Shown in pieces: positions 12,558 through 23,815 of a DNA stretch of 64,000 nucleotides. Location of the stretch: NCBI RefSeq assembly GCF_001649575.2, contig NC_051445.1, forward strand, positions 6,234,737-6,298,736, given 5' to 3'. Below the pieces are notes generated by a model. That model was not told the DNA's origin. It did no database searches and saw only the letters and a program-made list of their open reading frames with translations. Made by a program: the position numbers and the translations under genes. How positions within the stretch are numbered: the stretch's first letter is position 1; each line of letters starts with the position of its first letter. This DNA is from Kryptolebias marmoratus (lineage: Eukaryota; Chordata; Actinopteri; Cyprinodontiformes; Rivulidae).

Positions 12558-12652
12558 ATGCAAATCCCAATCGATAGCGAGATAAGGACGGCTGTGGCTG
12601 GCTGTTTCCTCTGCGAGTGTCACGGGGGGGTGTTTGGAGTCCCGCATATTTA
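12558..12652 (+). promoter_or_regulatory. Cluster of proximal promoter motifs upstream of the man1c1 start
   Basis: In order: a perfect octamer ATGCAAAT at 12558-12565, a CCAAT box at 12567-12571, a GATA site AGATAAGG at 12580-12587, and a TATA-like CATATTTA at about 12644-12651. With normal spacing the last would place a start near 12675-12685, giving a leader of about 80 bases. Motifs are seen directly; their use is inferred. The first stop upstream in the coding frame, TAG, is at 12651-12653. Confidence 0.35.
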
Positions 12653-12758
12653 GGTTTTACACAAGCCTCCAGGCGGCAGAGACGCTGCTCGCTGGGGAGC
12701 AGGAACTGTCAGAGCACCGCGGACTAAGGAAGGCAGCGTCTCCACAAAAAAAGTTTCA

Positions 12759-13277
12759 ATGGTTTTCCGAAAGTTGCCCGGTGTCTCGGCATCGGGCATG
12801 GGTCTGCGCCTGTCCCAGAAGTTCGTCTTTTTGCTCTTTCTCTCGGGTTTGGTCACGCTGTGTTTCGGAGCCCTCTTCTTTTTGCCGGACTCCGTCCGAC
12901 TAAAGCGCATTTTTCTGTCCAAGACGGAGGTCCAGCCGGTCACCGTGGGCTCCGAGAACGACGTCAGGGAGCACCCGAAAAGACCCAAGGAGCAGGAGCA
13001 CCTGCGGGGCCTGACCCCGGCCAAGGGAGAGACGGGCACCAAGTCCAAGAGCCCGAACCGCGAGGAGACCGAGGCTGGGGGCAAAGCACAGGAGGACCTG
13101 ACTCTGCCCAGGTCCAAGACGGAGTCCGCCTCGCAGAAAGCCACCTCCACCGGCACCAGCTCGGATACCTTCAGCTTCAAGAGGTTCCAGAGGTGCCTCC
13201 TTAAACCCCCTCTGGGCAGAGACGACGGCAGGCCCGCCGACCCGCAAAGCAACGAGCGTCGGGAGAAAGTCAAGGAG
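12759..13277 (+). CDS. man1c1: man1c1 exon 1: N-terminus of Golgi alpha-1,2-mannosidase IC (partial)
   Basis: This exon encodes the first 173 residues of a class I (GH47) alpha-1,2-mannosidase, a calcium-dependent Golgi enzyme that trims Man8-9 N-glycans to Man5. The start MVFRKLPG matches the mammalian MAN1C1 start MLMRKVPG. The hydrophobic segment at residues 22-43 (FVFLLFLSGLVTLCFGALFF) is the type II signal anchor, almost identical to MAN1C1 and less like MAN1A1 or MAN1A2. Residues 44-145 form a charged, Lys/Glu/Ser/Thr/Pro-rich stem of low conservation. The last residues, ERREKVKE, match the conserved REKIKE before the catalytic domain. The exon ends in phase 0 at 13277, followed by the donor GTGAGG. 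The catalytic domain, about 450 residues in the family, must lie in later exons outside the window. The ATG has a weak context (T at -3, G at +4). Met14 at 12798 has a stronger one. An in-frame stop at 12651 bounds the frame upstream. Confidence 0.93.
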
Positions 13278-13283
13278 GTGAGG
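13275..13283 (+). other. Exon 1 splice donor
   Basis: The sequence GAG|GTGAGG places the exon end after 13277. Reading on past it gives VRLVHMLCLCVRG and a stop at 13317-13319, which does not match any mannosidase, whereas the residues before it (REKVKE) do. MAN1C1 relatives continue with Met-Met after this point. Confidence 0.85.
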
Positions 13284-13680
13284 CTCGTTCACATGCTGTG
13301 TTTGTGTGTCAGGGGCTGAGCAGGAGCTGAACACAAATCGGAAGGAATTTCAACAAACAGGAAACTCAGACAGTGCTGCAAACCACAGTGATGCAAGAAA
13401 CACAGCTGCCAATATAGCCTGTAGGCAGTTTTTGTAGTTGAGTAAGTAAATGTTAGTTCTGCTGTTTGAATGAAGGCTAATCCTGTTTGAAACATCAATT
13501 CCTTGTTCTAATGCACAAGCAGACATTTATACCTAATACCACATACCACAGTCAGTCAAATATACAGATGTAGCTGTCATTTTATTTTAATAATGAAGGC
13601 AGGAAGCTTAATTAATTCTTCTTTCTATACCTGAGTGTACAGATTCTAGTAAAATGAAAAGTCCAAATGATCCCTATTAT

Positions 13681-14047
13681 TGCCCGCCGGGGAAGGCGAT
13701 AGTGTTTTCGCCCATTTGTGTTTGTGCGTGCATACATTTGTCTGTAGCGTTAGCAAAATATCTCATGAACCAGTGGACAGATTTTAATGAAACTTCCAGA
13801 AAAGAAATGATTGGATGTAAATCTACAACTGATTAACTTCTGGAGTCAACCCAATCCACAATGGCCGCCACAGCTAACCAACCTTAGCTTCTGCCCCACT
13901 AAATTCAGAGGAGCGTTCGTTAATAATTTCATTAACGTATGCTAAATGTTTAAACTCCATCCCCTTCTCATCATAAGATGATCTCAGCAGGAAAGGGCGG
14001 CGGGTGATATGCATTCCTTCAAAGACTGCTAGGCTTTTAACTTCTAA
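13681..14047 (+). repeat. Interspersed repeat family R, copy 1 (single unit)
   Basis: The copy begins with the GC-rich head CCGCCGGGGAAGGCGATAGT, followed by TTAGCAAAATATCTCATGAA near 13750, TCTACAACTGATTAACTTC near 13820 and ATGGCCGCCACAGC at 13861. It ends with GGCGGCGGGTGATATGCATT and CCTTCAAAGA near 14000-14025. The same ordered landmarks recur at 25.5 and 51.9 kb, all in this orientation. I recognise the pattern as a common fish interspersed repeat but cannot name its class. This copy has one internal unit and lacks the second one present in the other copies. Confidence 0.75.
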
Positions 14048-14959
14048 CTCTTAAACAAGGAAGTTGTATCCTTTAGAACCAGTTTTTTTTTTTATTCCTG
14101 TAGCTGTTAACTCTCGCTCTTTAAGGTCACTTCTGCTCGTAGCCGTAGCATTGCTGTCTCCCTCATACAATCGCCTGCAAATGATACGACTGTGTGCAGT
14201 GACTCTCTGGCCAGGAGCTCTTCAAGCTGTGTGCCATCCTTTGTTGAGCCCCGTGGCACCAATAAGGGCTCCGGAGTGGTAGCGTCTGTGGATCACACAT
14301 CTGTACCCACTCAAGGCAAGTCAGGCTGGTGAGGGGGTTGGAGGCAGAAGGAGTGCGATGGGAGGTCGGTCGTTGTGCCGGCGCTTCCAGATGGGTTTTA
14401 GCCTTAGCATGTGACACGGATAAGTCCTGTTGTCGCTCTCACTCCGAGCCTGGTGTCACCCTCTCACGCTGCTCTCATGCCTCATACCTAGAGGTGATGT
14501 GCTACATGGTGGCTGAGACGTCAGAGGACAAAGGGTTATTTGCCCTCGTGCTCTGAACTCCACTGACTCAGTTTCTCTGTTTGATGCTCTTTCAAGTAAA
14601 CAGAGTCTTGGTCTGCTCATATGAGCAGCGACATTCTCAGTTGTTGTCTGAGTAAAATTTTTATTTTCAACATGTTCTCACCTAATCACTTGAAGCTCAT
14701 TAAAGGGGACACATGCAGACATAATTAGTTTAACTTCATAGTCCTAATCTCTTTGTGTAGTTGTATTTTTTTTACTTTTTTTGTACAGATTCCATCCTCT
14801 GGAGCATGTTGTCTGTAGTACAGCCTTTTTGTTTTCCTGAAGGTTTATATTCACTCTGCAAGCAAAAGCGGACATGTTGTGGTTTTCAGCTCCGTCTAGA
14901 TTTACTAATAAAAAAAAGTAGCTAACATTAACCTTTTTTTTCCCTTTTCAACAGTTTTG
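14048..14959. other. Intron DNA, nothing recognised
   Basis: Moderate GC, with an 84-codon open frame on the minus strand at 14163-14417 and others on the + strand, none with a recognisable domain. T-rich tracts occur near 14.77 and 14.93 kb just before the Tc1 element. Confidence 0.45.
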
Positions 14960-16120
14960 ACATATATGTACTCAATAAATCAGAATATCATCAAAAAGGA
15001 TTATTTTTTTCAGTAATTTAGTTCATATAGATTCATTATGCAGAGAGTTAAATATTTTAAGCTTTTACTTCTGTTAAATTTTGATTCTCAAGGCTTGCAG
15101 CCATGAAAACCCAAATTTCAGTTTCCTAGAAAATTAGATTATTATATAAGACTTATAGAAATATAATAAAAAGGATTTTTATTCCAGAAATGTTGTTCAG
15201 CTGTACTGTGTATGCACTCAGTACTTGGTCAGGGCTCCTTTTTCATGAATTACTGCATCAGTGCAGTGTGGCATGAAGGCAATCGGCCTTCACTGCCGAG
15301 GTGTTATAGAAGCCCAGGTTGCTTTGATAATGGCCTTCGGTTTGGCTGCATTGTTGTGCTTGGTGTCTCATCTTTCTCTTGACAAGGCCCCATAGGTTCT
15401 CTGTGGGGTTTGGGTCAGGGCAGTTTGCTGGCAGGTCATGCACAGTGATATCATGGTCAATAAACCAGGTATTTGTACTTCTGGCCGTGTGGGCCGGTGC
15501 CAAGTCCTGCTGGAAAATGAAACCATGGTCTCCATAGAGCTCATCAGCAGAGGGAATCATGAAGTCCTGGTAGATGGCTGCTCTGACTTTGGACTTGATA
15601 AAACTCAGTGGACTAATAGCAGCAGTTAAGATGGCTCCATAATTAATCAGTAACTGTAGAAACTTCACAACTAGAACTCAAGCAGCTTGGATTGTTTTGT
15701 GCCTCTCTACTTTTCCTCTAGAAATAAATCAAAATATACTTTCATCTGAAAAGAGAACTTTGGATCATTGAGCAACAGTCAAGTTTTATTTATTTTTTTT
15801 GTCCTTTGTCCAAGTAAGACGCTTCTGACATTGGTTCAAGAGTGGCTTGAAACAAAGAACGTGACAGTTGAAGCCCATGTCCTGGATTCATCTGCAGCTT
15901 TAGTCCACGTCTCATCATCTGTTGCTTTTGTGCAATGATCTAATTCTCTGAGAAACTGAATTTTAGGTTTTCATTAGCTGTAAACCATAATCATCAAAAT
16001 GAACAGAATGGACTCTTAAACTACGTTACTCTGTGTGTAATGATTCTGAGTTTTACTTTTGAATTTAATGACTGAAATTAACTTTTTTATGATATTCTAA
16101 ATTATTCAGATGTACCTGTA
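14960..16120 (-). mobile_element. Tc1/mariner element with long inverted terminal repeats, decayed
   Basis: Both ends are present as long inverted repeats of roughly 200 bases. The left end has CTCAATAAATCAGAATATCAT at 14971-14991 (last base approximate), and the right end has ATGATATTCTAAATTATTCA, finishing in GTACCTGTA at 16120. The subterminal block CAGCCATGAAAACCCAAATT on the left pairs with the reverse complement of AATTTTAGGTTTTCATTAGC on the right. The transposase lies between them on the minus strand and has lost its N-terminal part. The right end is the same family as 1-198. The total is about 1.16 kb, against about 1.6 kb or more for intact relatives. Non-mobile without help. Confidence 0.85.
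15258..15770 (-). pseudogene. Tc1-like transposase remnant, C-terminal half
   Basis: On the minus strand KVLFSDES near 15740 carries the first catalytic Asp. FIFQQDLAPAHTAR carries the second, and NPTENLWG the Glu, with exactly 34 residues between the last two, so this is a DD34E Tc1 enzyme. Two in-frame TGA stops fall between the first and second Asp. A frameshift just after KRKMR, near 15370, moves the C-terminal tail (IKATWASITP, then FMPHCTDAVIHEK) into another frame. An uninterrupted frame covers 15258-15668. The DNA-binding N-terminus is missing. It cannot make an active enzyme. Confidence 0.88.
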
Positions 16121-18845
16121 TAATTCTCCAAAACTCAAAGCTTTCTATGTAGTTCAGTGTTTTTGTCATCCGTCTTCCAGTTCATATTGTTTGCAGCTCT
16201 AAATTCAGTTGTTTTCTTTCTTTTTCCTACTGTAATGGAATGCAGAAAGACACCCCCCCCAACCCCACCAACTCACCACAAGCCAAAAAAGGGTCTGGTA
16301 TGGCCCACTGAGTGCTTCAGTGCCTAAACTGTGAATGGGCATCCTTTTTCTAAGCTGCCAACAACAAGAAAGCAGACTCCCCACCTTCTTTCTCTGTGTG
16401 TGCATCCACTGCCAAGACAGGGTGAAACAAGGGACAATGACTGCCTGATCACACATCACAAATGTTAAAAGGCAACCCTCAGGATGCCAGCCAGTTCTCC
16501 CAAAGTTGCCAAGGTGTTGTATACTTATTCCAGCAAATGCCTGCAGAAGCCATTCACCTTCAAAAGTCCCCAGCAGGATAAAAATGGGAGTAATTTTCAT
16601 ACAATCTCCTATTTGTAATTCTGTGATGTTTTTTTTTTCTCTCCTCGGATTTGCCTGCATGCCTACTTTGCTGCCTCACTGGCTCTGGCAAAGAAGTTGG
16701 ATAGCAGGAACTGTACCACAAAAATGCACCCCCACAGCAACAGGAGGGTGTCTTTTTTGGCATGCATGTTTTGTTGATGATGTCCTTTAGGCTAGTACTT
16801 GGAGTGTGGAAGTCGAACATGAAATGCAAAGAGGGAACCCATTTAAGAAAGAGAGGAAAAAAAAAAGTTGAGTAAAAGGATGTCACAGAATGATGGTGAG
16901 CTGTGTGGCTTGGAGAACTGGAGCTCATTCACAGACTGAAGCCTGCATATCTCTGTCTTCTGTTGGTCTCCACAACGTCATACATCAAAAGAGAAGGGTG
17001 CATCTAAAGGCTGTATCTGTGAAGTCTGAGATTTGCTCTCTCCTTCGTCCACTGAATGTTTCACAGAGATATGGCGGCGCAGTCAAATGAGGGCCTTTTT
17101 GCTTGAGGAAATTGGAAAGTACTGTATAATGTGGCGTCTAACATATGATGCATTTGAAAGGGGAAGACACTAACAGAGAGGAGGAGATGGAGCTGACAGC
17201 TGAGCTCTGCAGAGGGAGGACAGACTTTCTGCTCTTTCTTGTGGCAGATCCTCTTCCAACGGAGCAATAAAAGGCTTCACAGCTTTTTGTGCTCTGTAAG
17301 TGTGTGTGTGTATACATACACTCGCTTAGCTGATGGAAAACTTGGGTAGAAATGTGGAGTTTGAGGGTTATCGCCACAAGTCTTGTCTGTTTTTACTCAT
17401 CCAGTTTTGAACCTCCTTGTATCGCTGTTTTGACCAACATTAGTCATCTGTGTGTGGGGGTGGGGGTGTTTTGCTTGTAACCTACAACAATGAGCAGACT
17501 GTTTTCTTTTAATGGAACTCTCTAAACAGAGGCTTGAGGAAAATGTTTTGATGAGACTGTTCACCTCACTGACGTCACTTTTCTGCCCTTTTCAACTTTC
17601 AGAAAAATAAACAGCCGTGGGGAACTTTTTTCCATGATATTCTCTAATTGCATATTTTTGCAACAGATGTGCAGAATTCGTATAATTTTGGGTGCTCTTT
17701 AAAGTTTTTTTATTTATTTTTTAACTGATCTTAAATAGAAGAACTTCTGTAGAGATCAGATTTTATGTGGACACATTTCTGACTATGATGGTTTGTTGTG
17801 GAAATCAGAATCAAGAGCAGATGTGGCTGAAACATACTGAGGCATTATTGGAGGAGCACATTTTGATGGTCCTCTCCATACCAGAGTTTAAATCAATTTC
17901 TTTTCTGTTTTTTGAAACCTTGTAAATTGTATTTAGATATGCTCTTGAGGCAGACACAGTAACATAAAGTGATTTGTAGACTGTCAAATGATTTGTTTTG
18001 AAGCTTAATTGGAGAAAGAAATGTCTTGTCTTCACCTCACACATGCACAGACACACAAACCTCACACGAAACCTCGAATAGGTGATCTTGTAGCTGGGCT
18101 TGAAATCCCCTTAGAGGCGTAATGACCAGAGAGTGGGGCGACTGTCTGAATAAAATGCTGCTGGTAAGCTGGCACCTCCTAGCCAGCTCAGAGCGCCGTG
18201 AACTCCCTCCACCCCTCGTTCCCCCTGCTGCTTCCTTTCCTCCAAGTCAGATATGCCGAACAGCGTTTTGTCTGAGCCAGGAAAATGGCCTCTTGCTGAG
18301 TGAGAAGATAGAAACGGAAGGTGAACAGAATCTTAAGAAAAGGCTCACACTCTCCCAGTATTCCCACAAAGCTGGAACATTTGTGCTTTTCCTCTCCGCT
18401 GAGGATGCTTTGCAGAAATGTCAGAGGCTGATGTTTGAAATGTAAGCTCATCGTTGTCTTTGGTTTGTTTATGTGGGGGAGTGAGCTGCCAGGCCCCTCT
18501 GGATATTGATATATCGTGCAAGTCAATGGCAGCAGAGGCAGATATTATCAGCTGCTCAGTGCTGTTTGGTTTTGTTGCTGATGTTCTCTGCCACACATGG
18601 AGTATTTTGTTTATTTTTGAGAAATATTCCTAAAAATGTTGATTTTTTTTTATTTATTTATTTTTTTCCTTCACAAGGAAAAATGTAAATCAGTTTAATG
18701 ACACCGTATCATGTCAGAATGGAGAAAAGGTCAGTGGGAGTGTTAGCAGCTGAAGTAAACAACATGCCAAACACCTGAACAACAATACAGTATATATGAG
18801 TAAATGACTCAGAGATTCATTGTACATCTGAACAGTTGTTTAAAC
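16121..18845. other. Intron DNA, nothing recognised
   Basis: Holds several open frames of 80-150 codons on both strands (for example 16205-16660 minus and 18122-18445 plus) without domains or plausible splice context. A C run occurs near 16251-16260. Otherwise ordinary intron sequence; no transposon ends seen. Confidence 0.45.
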
Positions 18846-19318
18846 CAGTGGTTCCCAAACTTCTTACAAGGCTTACCACCTCAGAAGCTTTTAAACAACA
18901 ACCTACTGTGATAAACATATAAAAAACAGTAGTACAAGCTTATACTCATTTGATATAAACAAGCAAACTAGCCAAACCCCAAGCCTTAAGACTGACAGAA
19001 TGGCAAAGTTTAAGATGTGAAGATTCAATGCATTTGTTGCTACAAACGGCACCACATATGCTGCTTTAGGCTCTTCTTCTGTTCCACAAGAACTAAATAC
19101 AAAGTTGAGACAATTTTCTTCAGATTTATTGCAATTTTCTTGAACCACATTTTTTTAAAAGCTGTTTCTACTTTTTAGCTTTACATCACAGTTCAGTTTA
19201 TGATGGTTAATTATCTTGTTTTTAACTTGTAAATTGATACCAGAATTTCTCCTGAGAACCGCTGAAGGAATCTTGAGTACTACCAGTGGTACTTGTACCA
19301 CAGTTTGAAAACCCCCAG
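18846..19318. mobile_element. Non-autonomous hAT-like element (about 470 bp)
   Basis: The left end CAGTGGTTCCCAAACTTCTT and the reverse complement of the right end, CTGGGGGTTTTCAAACTGTG, form imperfect terminal repeats of the hAT type. The flanking 8-mers GTTTAAAC (18838-18845) and GCTTTAAC (19319-19326) agree at six of eight positions, as expected for an aged 8-bp hAT target duplication. A perfect inverted repeat GTGGTAC-TT-GTACCAC sits at 19286-19301, close to the right end. There is no transposase inside. Confidence 0.5.
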
Positions 19319-19803
19319 GCTTTAACAACTAACTTTGATACATGACTGAGCAGTGTTTCAATGGGAAAGTAAAAACACTGATATTTATACTTTCTTCTTA
19401 GGTCAGACACAGTCAGATATTGTTATCACAGATAAACATGTCTTCCTAATGTTTGCAGACATTCTGGCTCTGATCAGAATGCCTTTGACATTTTTGTCTC
19501 CACTCTGGGACATCGTGGTGCTATTTTTTTATTTTGCCAGCTGATATTCACTCTAATTTATTTAACATTATCAGTAAACATCCGTTATTTCAGGAAACTG
19601 GGCTACTTTCTGATAGTAACATGGTTATAGTCCAAACCCAATGACGTTTTAGTTTTGTTTGCAATTATTCAGACTTCTGCAATGAGTGGAAGAAATACTG
19701 CCTGAGAGACACTGATGCAATGTACCAGTTAAAGGGCAACATTGCCTTCAGATTCTTATTTTTAGTTGTAGTGATTGATGCTCTGTCTTCAGCCGAGTGA
19801 TTG

Positions 19804-19986
19804 TCAGGAGTGTTCTTTGTGTAGCTGGAAAGTTGAAGGTTGAGGTGGTATTGACATTTGTGTGGTCCTCTGAATCATGTTTTCAGATGTAGTTTTCTTG
19901 TTCTTCATAGCGCTCATTCTGAGGTGACATTTGAGGTGGTTGTAGATATTGTTAGTGTTAACATTGCTGCGACAACAATAAAACAC
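19804..19986 (-). pseudogene. BED-type zinc finger fragment, probably hAT transposase or ZBED-derived
   Basis: A 60-codon minus-strand frame contains CRSNVNTNNIYNHLKCHL, which matches the second half of a BED finger (Asn-Thr-Asn-Leu/Ile-x-x-His-Leu-Lys-x-His). It is followed by a Ser/Thr/Gln-rich linker (IPPQPSTFQLHKEHS) as in hAT transposases. The first Trp/Phe-rich half of the finger and the whole catalytic core are missing. It lies 0.5 kb from the hAT-like element and may be related debris. The match rests on a short motif. Confidence 0.45.
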
Positions 19987-22900
19987 TGCTTAGATATGAC
20001 AGAATTTGTTCATCATTGTCAGACTTAAAGCTGACAAAGCTTGACATGAAGGGATGTTTTCCTTTTTTCTGCACTCCAAGTTATGTCATCGCTGTTGCCA
20101 CAGATTTCCCTCAGCTGTGCTTGTTTTTTTGTTTTGTTTTAATTGTGTGTCTGATTCCAAAAGAGCTACCTAGTTGAGGTCTGCCTGCTTGTTATGTCAC
20201 ATGAATGAAAGCAGAAATGAATAAATGAAAAAGAAAGATGACAGAAATGCCTGAGTTGTATGATCTCTGGTGACATTATAGATTTTAGTCCCATTATTAT
20301 ATGTAAATGTGAACAATCAAAATGACTGCTTTAGCATTTGATATTATTTTTTTAAAATGAGCAAATAAATGCACCATAAATTGAATAAGTGAATTGCATG
20401 GATGGATAGGCAGATAGACGAAGTCAAAAACATTATTGCCCTCTGCTGAAAGGCGAAGGTGGGCCATACCAACCTTCACTTTTGCAGTATACTCATGTGG
20501 AAAAAGATCTGTTTTCCTGCACATTAGTTACTTGCTGTATTTAAAGATACATACATACAACCCATTTAATTCTGTCAAGTTTACCATTCAGTTTGATTGT
20601 TGAGTTAACCATTAAGTGCTGGCTTTTTACTATTATTTTCGAGCTACATGGGAGTTTTACCAAGTTGCAGAGTCCAACAATTAAGTTTAATGTGTTACAG
20701 TTTTATGTGACAGCTGAGGGGTTCTGGGTTTGAGCCTTCTGGGCAGCCGAGGCTTTTCTGTGAGAGTTTAAATGTTTTCCTTTTGTCTTGAGTTGATTAT
20801 CTGCAGATGAGCTGCTTTTCTCCAACAGGAGTTTGATACGTTTTTCTCTCTTTGCCAGACAGAAATTTATGTTGAATTGCTCTCATTCTCCCAGACGCGT
20901 AGCTATGATTTTATTTAGTCACTGCAGCTGCTGCTATGAATGAGTGGTCACATGATGATATATGTTGATACTTTCATTTCTCTTTTTTGCTGTACCCTTA
21001 AGCTAATAACACCTTACTTGTGCAGACGTGGCTAAAAAAAGGTTTTAACGGTTATGCCTCAAGTCCTGAACACAGTTGACCCGAAATGTCAGATATCTAC
21101 ATTCAAGAGATGTGTGTGTACTGCAGGATAATATAGAGGTAAAAAAAAGAAGTCAGATAAAAGCATCTGAAAAGCTCTTTTTTTTTCCCAGATGATAAAG
21201 GCTCTTTAAACTAGAGAATACCAAGTATCCCCTCTCAAGCAATAACTGCAAAAAGAAAGAGATCGGGTGACTTGAGGAGAGTAAAAGGAATGGTGTGGCT
21301 AAAGAGGTGGTGGGTGTGGGTGGTGTGTTGGCCAACATCATTTGCCATTCAGGGCAGTGTTTTTCCCCAAACTTTCTTTGTGGTAGGGCACCATCTTCAG
21401 GGAAATTTTCTCTGGGACTTTTTAAGAAATGCATGCATCTGCATTTAAGTCTTTATTTGTGTGTGTGGACACAGTTTCTGTAAGTGACGCAGCATTCAAC
21501 TTTTTAAAGGCAGAAACTGTACATGGACTGCTTTGTATGGATATAGATCTTTAAGTTCTTTCTTTTCTTTTTTTTTTAAATGTTTACAAAACTTAAGGGT
21601 GTTTATAGGGCATTTTCAATGAAGAAAACCTGAGCGTCTAGCCAGGAGCATGTCGGTTTTAGAACTCCTGAGTGTGTGTGTGTAGTACTCTTATTTTTGT
21701 AACATTTTTCAGGATAAAGCAGCAATCTTTATGTAGACTAAAGCTTTGTCTAATTATTACTTTTTTTTCTCCCTAGAGTGTTTTTGTTTAGGTGCAAAGT
21801 TGGATTTGGCTAAAGGTCAAGTTTAAGTATGAATTATTTAGCGTTGGGTTTGGGTTTAGGTCATTAGTTAATTAAGGACAATACGTTGTCCTAACAAAGA
21901 CAGTTGCACAACACTGTGTGTTCCTGTCATTGAAAGCTGTTTAACATTTTTCGAGTCTGCAATATATGGTTAGGTCAACAATCCAGATGTTTTTTATGCC
22001 TCCACTTTTCCCCGAAACTCTCCTCGCTTCCATATTTGCACAGGTCCTAAATCAAGCCATAGCAGTGTTTGTGTTTTCCAGGGCCCCTCTGCCTGTGTTT
22101 ACTGTAGCCTGCAGGTAATGCGTCAGTTGCCGGTAAAAGCAGAGGGTAGCATCCTGAATCACGTTTTGTCACATTTTGACCCTCTGCTCAAAGTGAAAAG
22201 CTCAAAGATCTGTGTGTAGGCATCAATCCTTGCTTTGTGTTTTTCTTGGAAGTGGATTTCTGCTTTTCTTGGATTTCATCAGCCTGACTATCAAATCTTT
22301 TTTACACTATCGACCCCTCTATTGTTGTGATGCTGCAATAAGTTCCACGGAAGCCCATTTATCTTGAGTTCACAGCACAGCTGACATAATGGGGTCATTG
22401 TGTGTGTGTGTGTGTCTGTGTATATATCTTAATCCTGTCTTCTGACAGCCTGTGATTACTGGGGGGAAAAAACTGCTTTTAGCATAACTTTGAACAGGCA
22501 TTGCTCTGACATGGTCATAACATGGACATGCTTTTATTTTTGTTTGTGAAAATAACTTCATAACAACAAATTAAATGAGGGAAGAAAGCTTTTGTGATTT
22601 ATTTATGTATTTATTTTTATTTTAATTTTTTTTTTAAACTGCATGACAACACTAAACCTCTAACACAAGTCTCCTAGCAGAAACATACTTTATATTGTCT
22701 TCACTTTTCAGAGTTTCAGACAGTATATGGTTTTTTGTGTGTGTGTCTGCTTGTTACAGATGAAGAAAATTGAGGAGATAAAAGGTCCAGACATGGCCTT
22801 GTTTGCCGCTCGCTCTGCTTGACATCCTTTTGCTTGCTGCCGAATGAAATTGCCTTCACCACTTCTATCCCCGACCTTCTCCATCTTTGGCTTTGCTGCT

Positions 22901-23534
22901 CAGGAAGATTCAAGAAATGGGAAAGATAAGAGGGGGAGAGTGGCCTATATGTAACCAGCAGCCGAACGGAGCCCCTAGCTGAATTCCAGCCCCTGGCCTT
23001 TATGCCTGCCTAATTGGTCAGAAACAGCATGTGTGGCTGTGTTCACGGGGTAATGGAAAGACATTAGATTGGGCCAGGGGACCTGGCATGTCCTAGTATG
23101 ACTTCATCTTTTACTCCATGCTCATCTTTCAGCTTAGTCCTGGTTGTGGTTTTGTTTAGAAAGCATTGGCTCGACTGTCCTTCTTTGTCTTCAACCTCCT
23201 TACTTCTTGTTGACTGCCACTGCTCTGCCAGCCATTCTTTCCTCTGTATCTCCAAAGAGCCAGTGGACTGTAAACTGTCTGGCTGTCTTTGCAAATTGGC
23301 CTGTCTGCATTGTTGTTTTTGTTATGTGACATGGTCTCAGCCTACTTTCAAAATGACCGAACAAGACTATCAAACTTTTGACCTACAATTTATGTGAAGC
23401 TTATTGTTTTGGATCAGGTTGCAGCCAGAATAAGAACAGTGGCTTCAAATAGAAAGCTTCCTGGACCTTTTTTTATGGTCAGCATTGTACTGTCTTGTTT
23501 TCTGTGGGTTGAGAGGAAAATGTTTCCCCCCAGT
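19987..23534. other. Intron DNA with simple repeats only
   Basis: No exon, RNA gene or transposon recognised. A TG run is at 22399-22415 followed by TATATAT. T-rich tracts occur near 21.18, 21.57 and 22.62 kb. Open frames are short and unremarkable. Confidence 0.45.
22399..22415 (+). repeat. (TG)n microsatellite
   Basis: Eight TG units followed by CTGTGTATATAT. A simple dinucleotide repeat likely to vary in length between individuals. Confidence 0.85.
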
Positions 23535-23815
23535 GACTTACTCCTTCATCAGCATCAGCGGGCAAATTGCCATTAATTAGCTGAATGCTTACAAGACCAT
23601 TTTAGCCTGAGCTGGGTGTATTTGTTCATTATTATCGCAATTAAGTCTCTAATCAAATGGTAGCATTGGTGCTCACTGCTCATTAGGGAGCCATATAGAT
23701 TTCTCTTGCTTCCATCGAGCTTGTATGATGGGCTCACTAGATAATTGCAATTTTCATCCACAAGTTGGCAGCCAGGCAGTGAAATAACACGGAAACTGAT
23801 TCCATAGTCCAACTA
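23535..23815. promoter_or_regulatory. Candidate conserved noncoding element
   Basis: A block of balanced composition without homopolymers has clustered homeodomain-type cores: CCATTAATTAG at 23570, ATCGCAATTAAG at about 23634, CTCTAATCAAAT at about 23647 and GATAATTGCAAT near 23740. This texture is typical of vertebrate enhancers in long introns. It is inferred from sequence alone; no alignment was possible. Confidence 0.25.

Larger units (their letters stand above)
11600..13290. promoter_or_regulatory. CpG island covering the man1c1 promoter, 5' leader and exon 1
   Basis: GC content and CpG density rise abruptly from the AT-rich flank at about 11.64 kb and fall again just after the exon 1 splice donor. 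The block holds the only convincing coding exon, so it is read as a CpG-island promoter. Pyrimidine-rich DNA around 11640-11745 and 11790-11830 could hold initiators. Several open frames cross this block on both strands because stop codons are rare in GC-rich DNA. The transcription start is not determinable by eye. Confidence 0.8.

Noticed and set aside
12650..13273. A 207-codon open frame on the minus strand across exon 1
   Set aside because: It is the antisense shadow of the GC-rich man1c1 exon. The + strand reading has a clear family match and the minus reading has none.
17060..17090. Possible man1c1 exon 2 start (AGAGATATGG resembling the KRYA codons)
   Set aside because: The frame reads SQRYGGAVK and then stops, with none of the conserved FAW or NELRPL residues around it.
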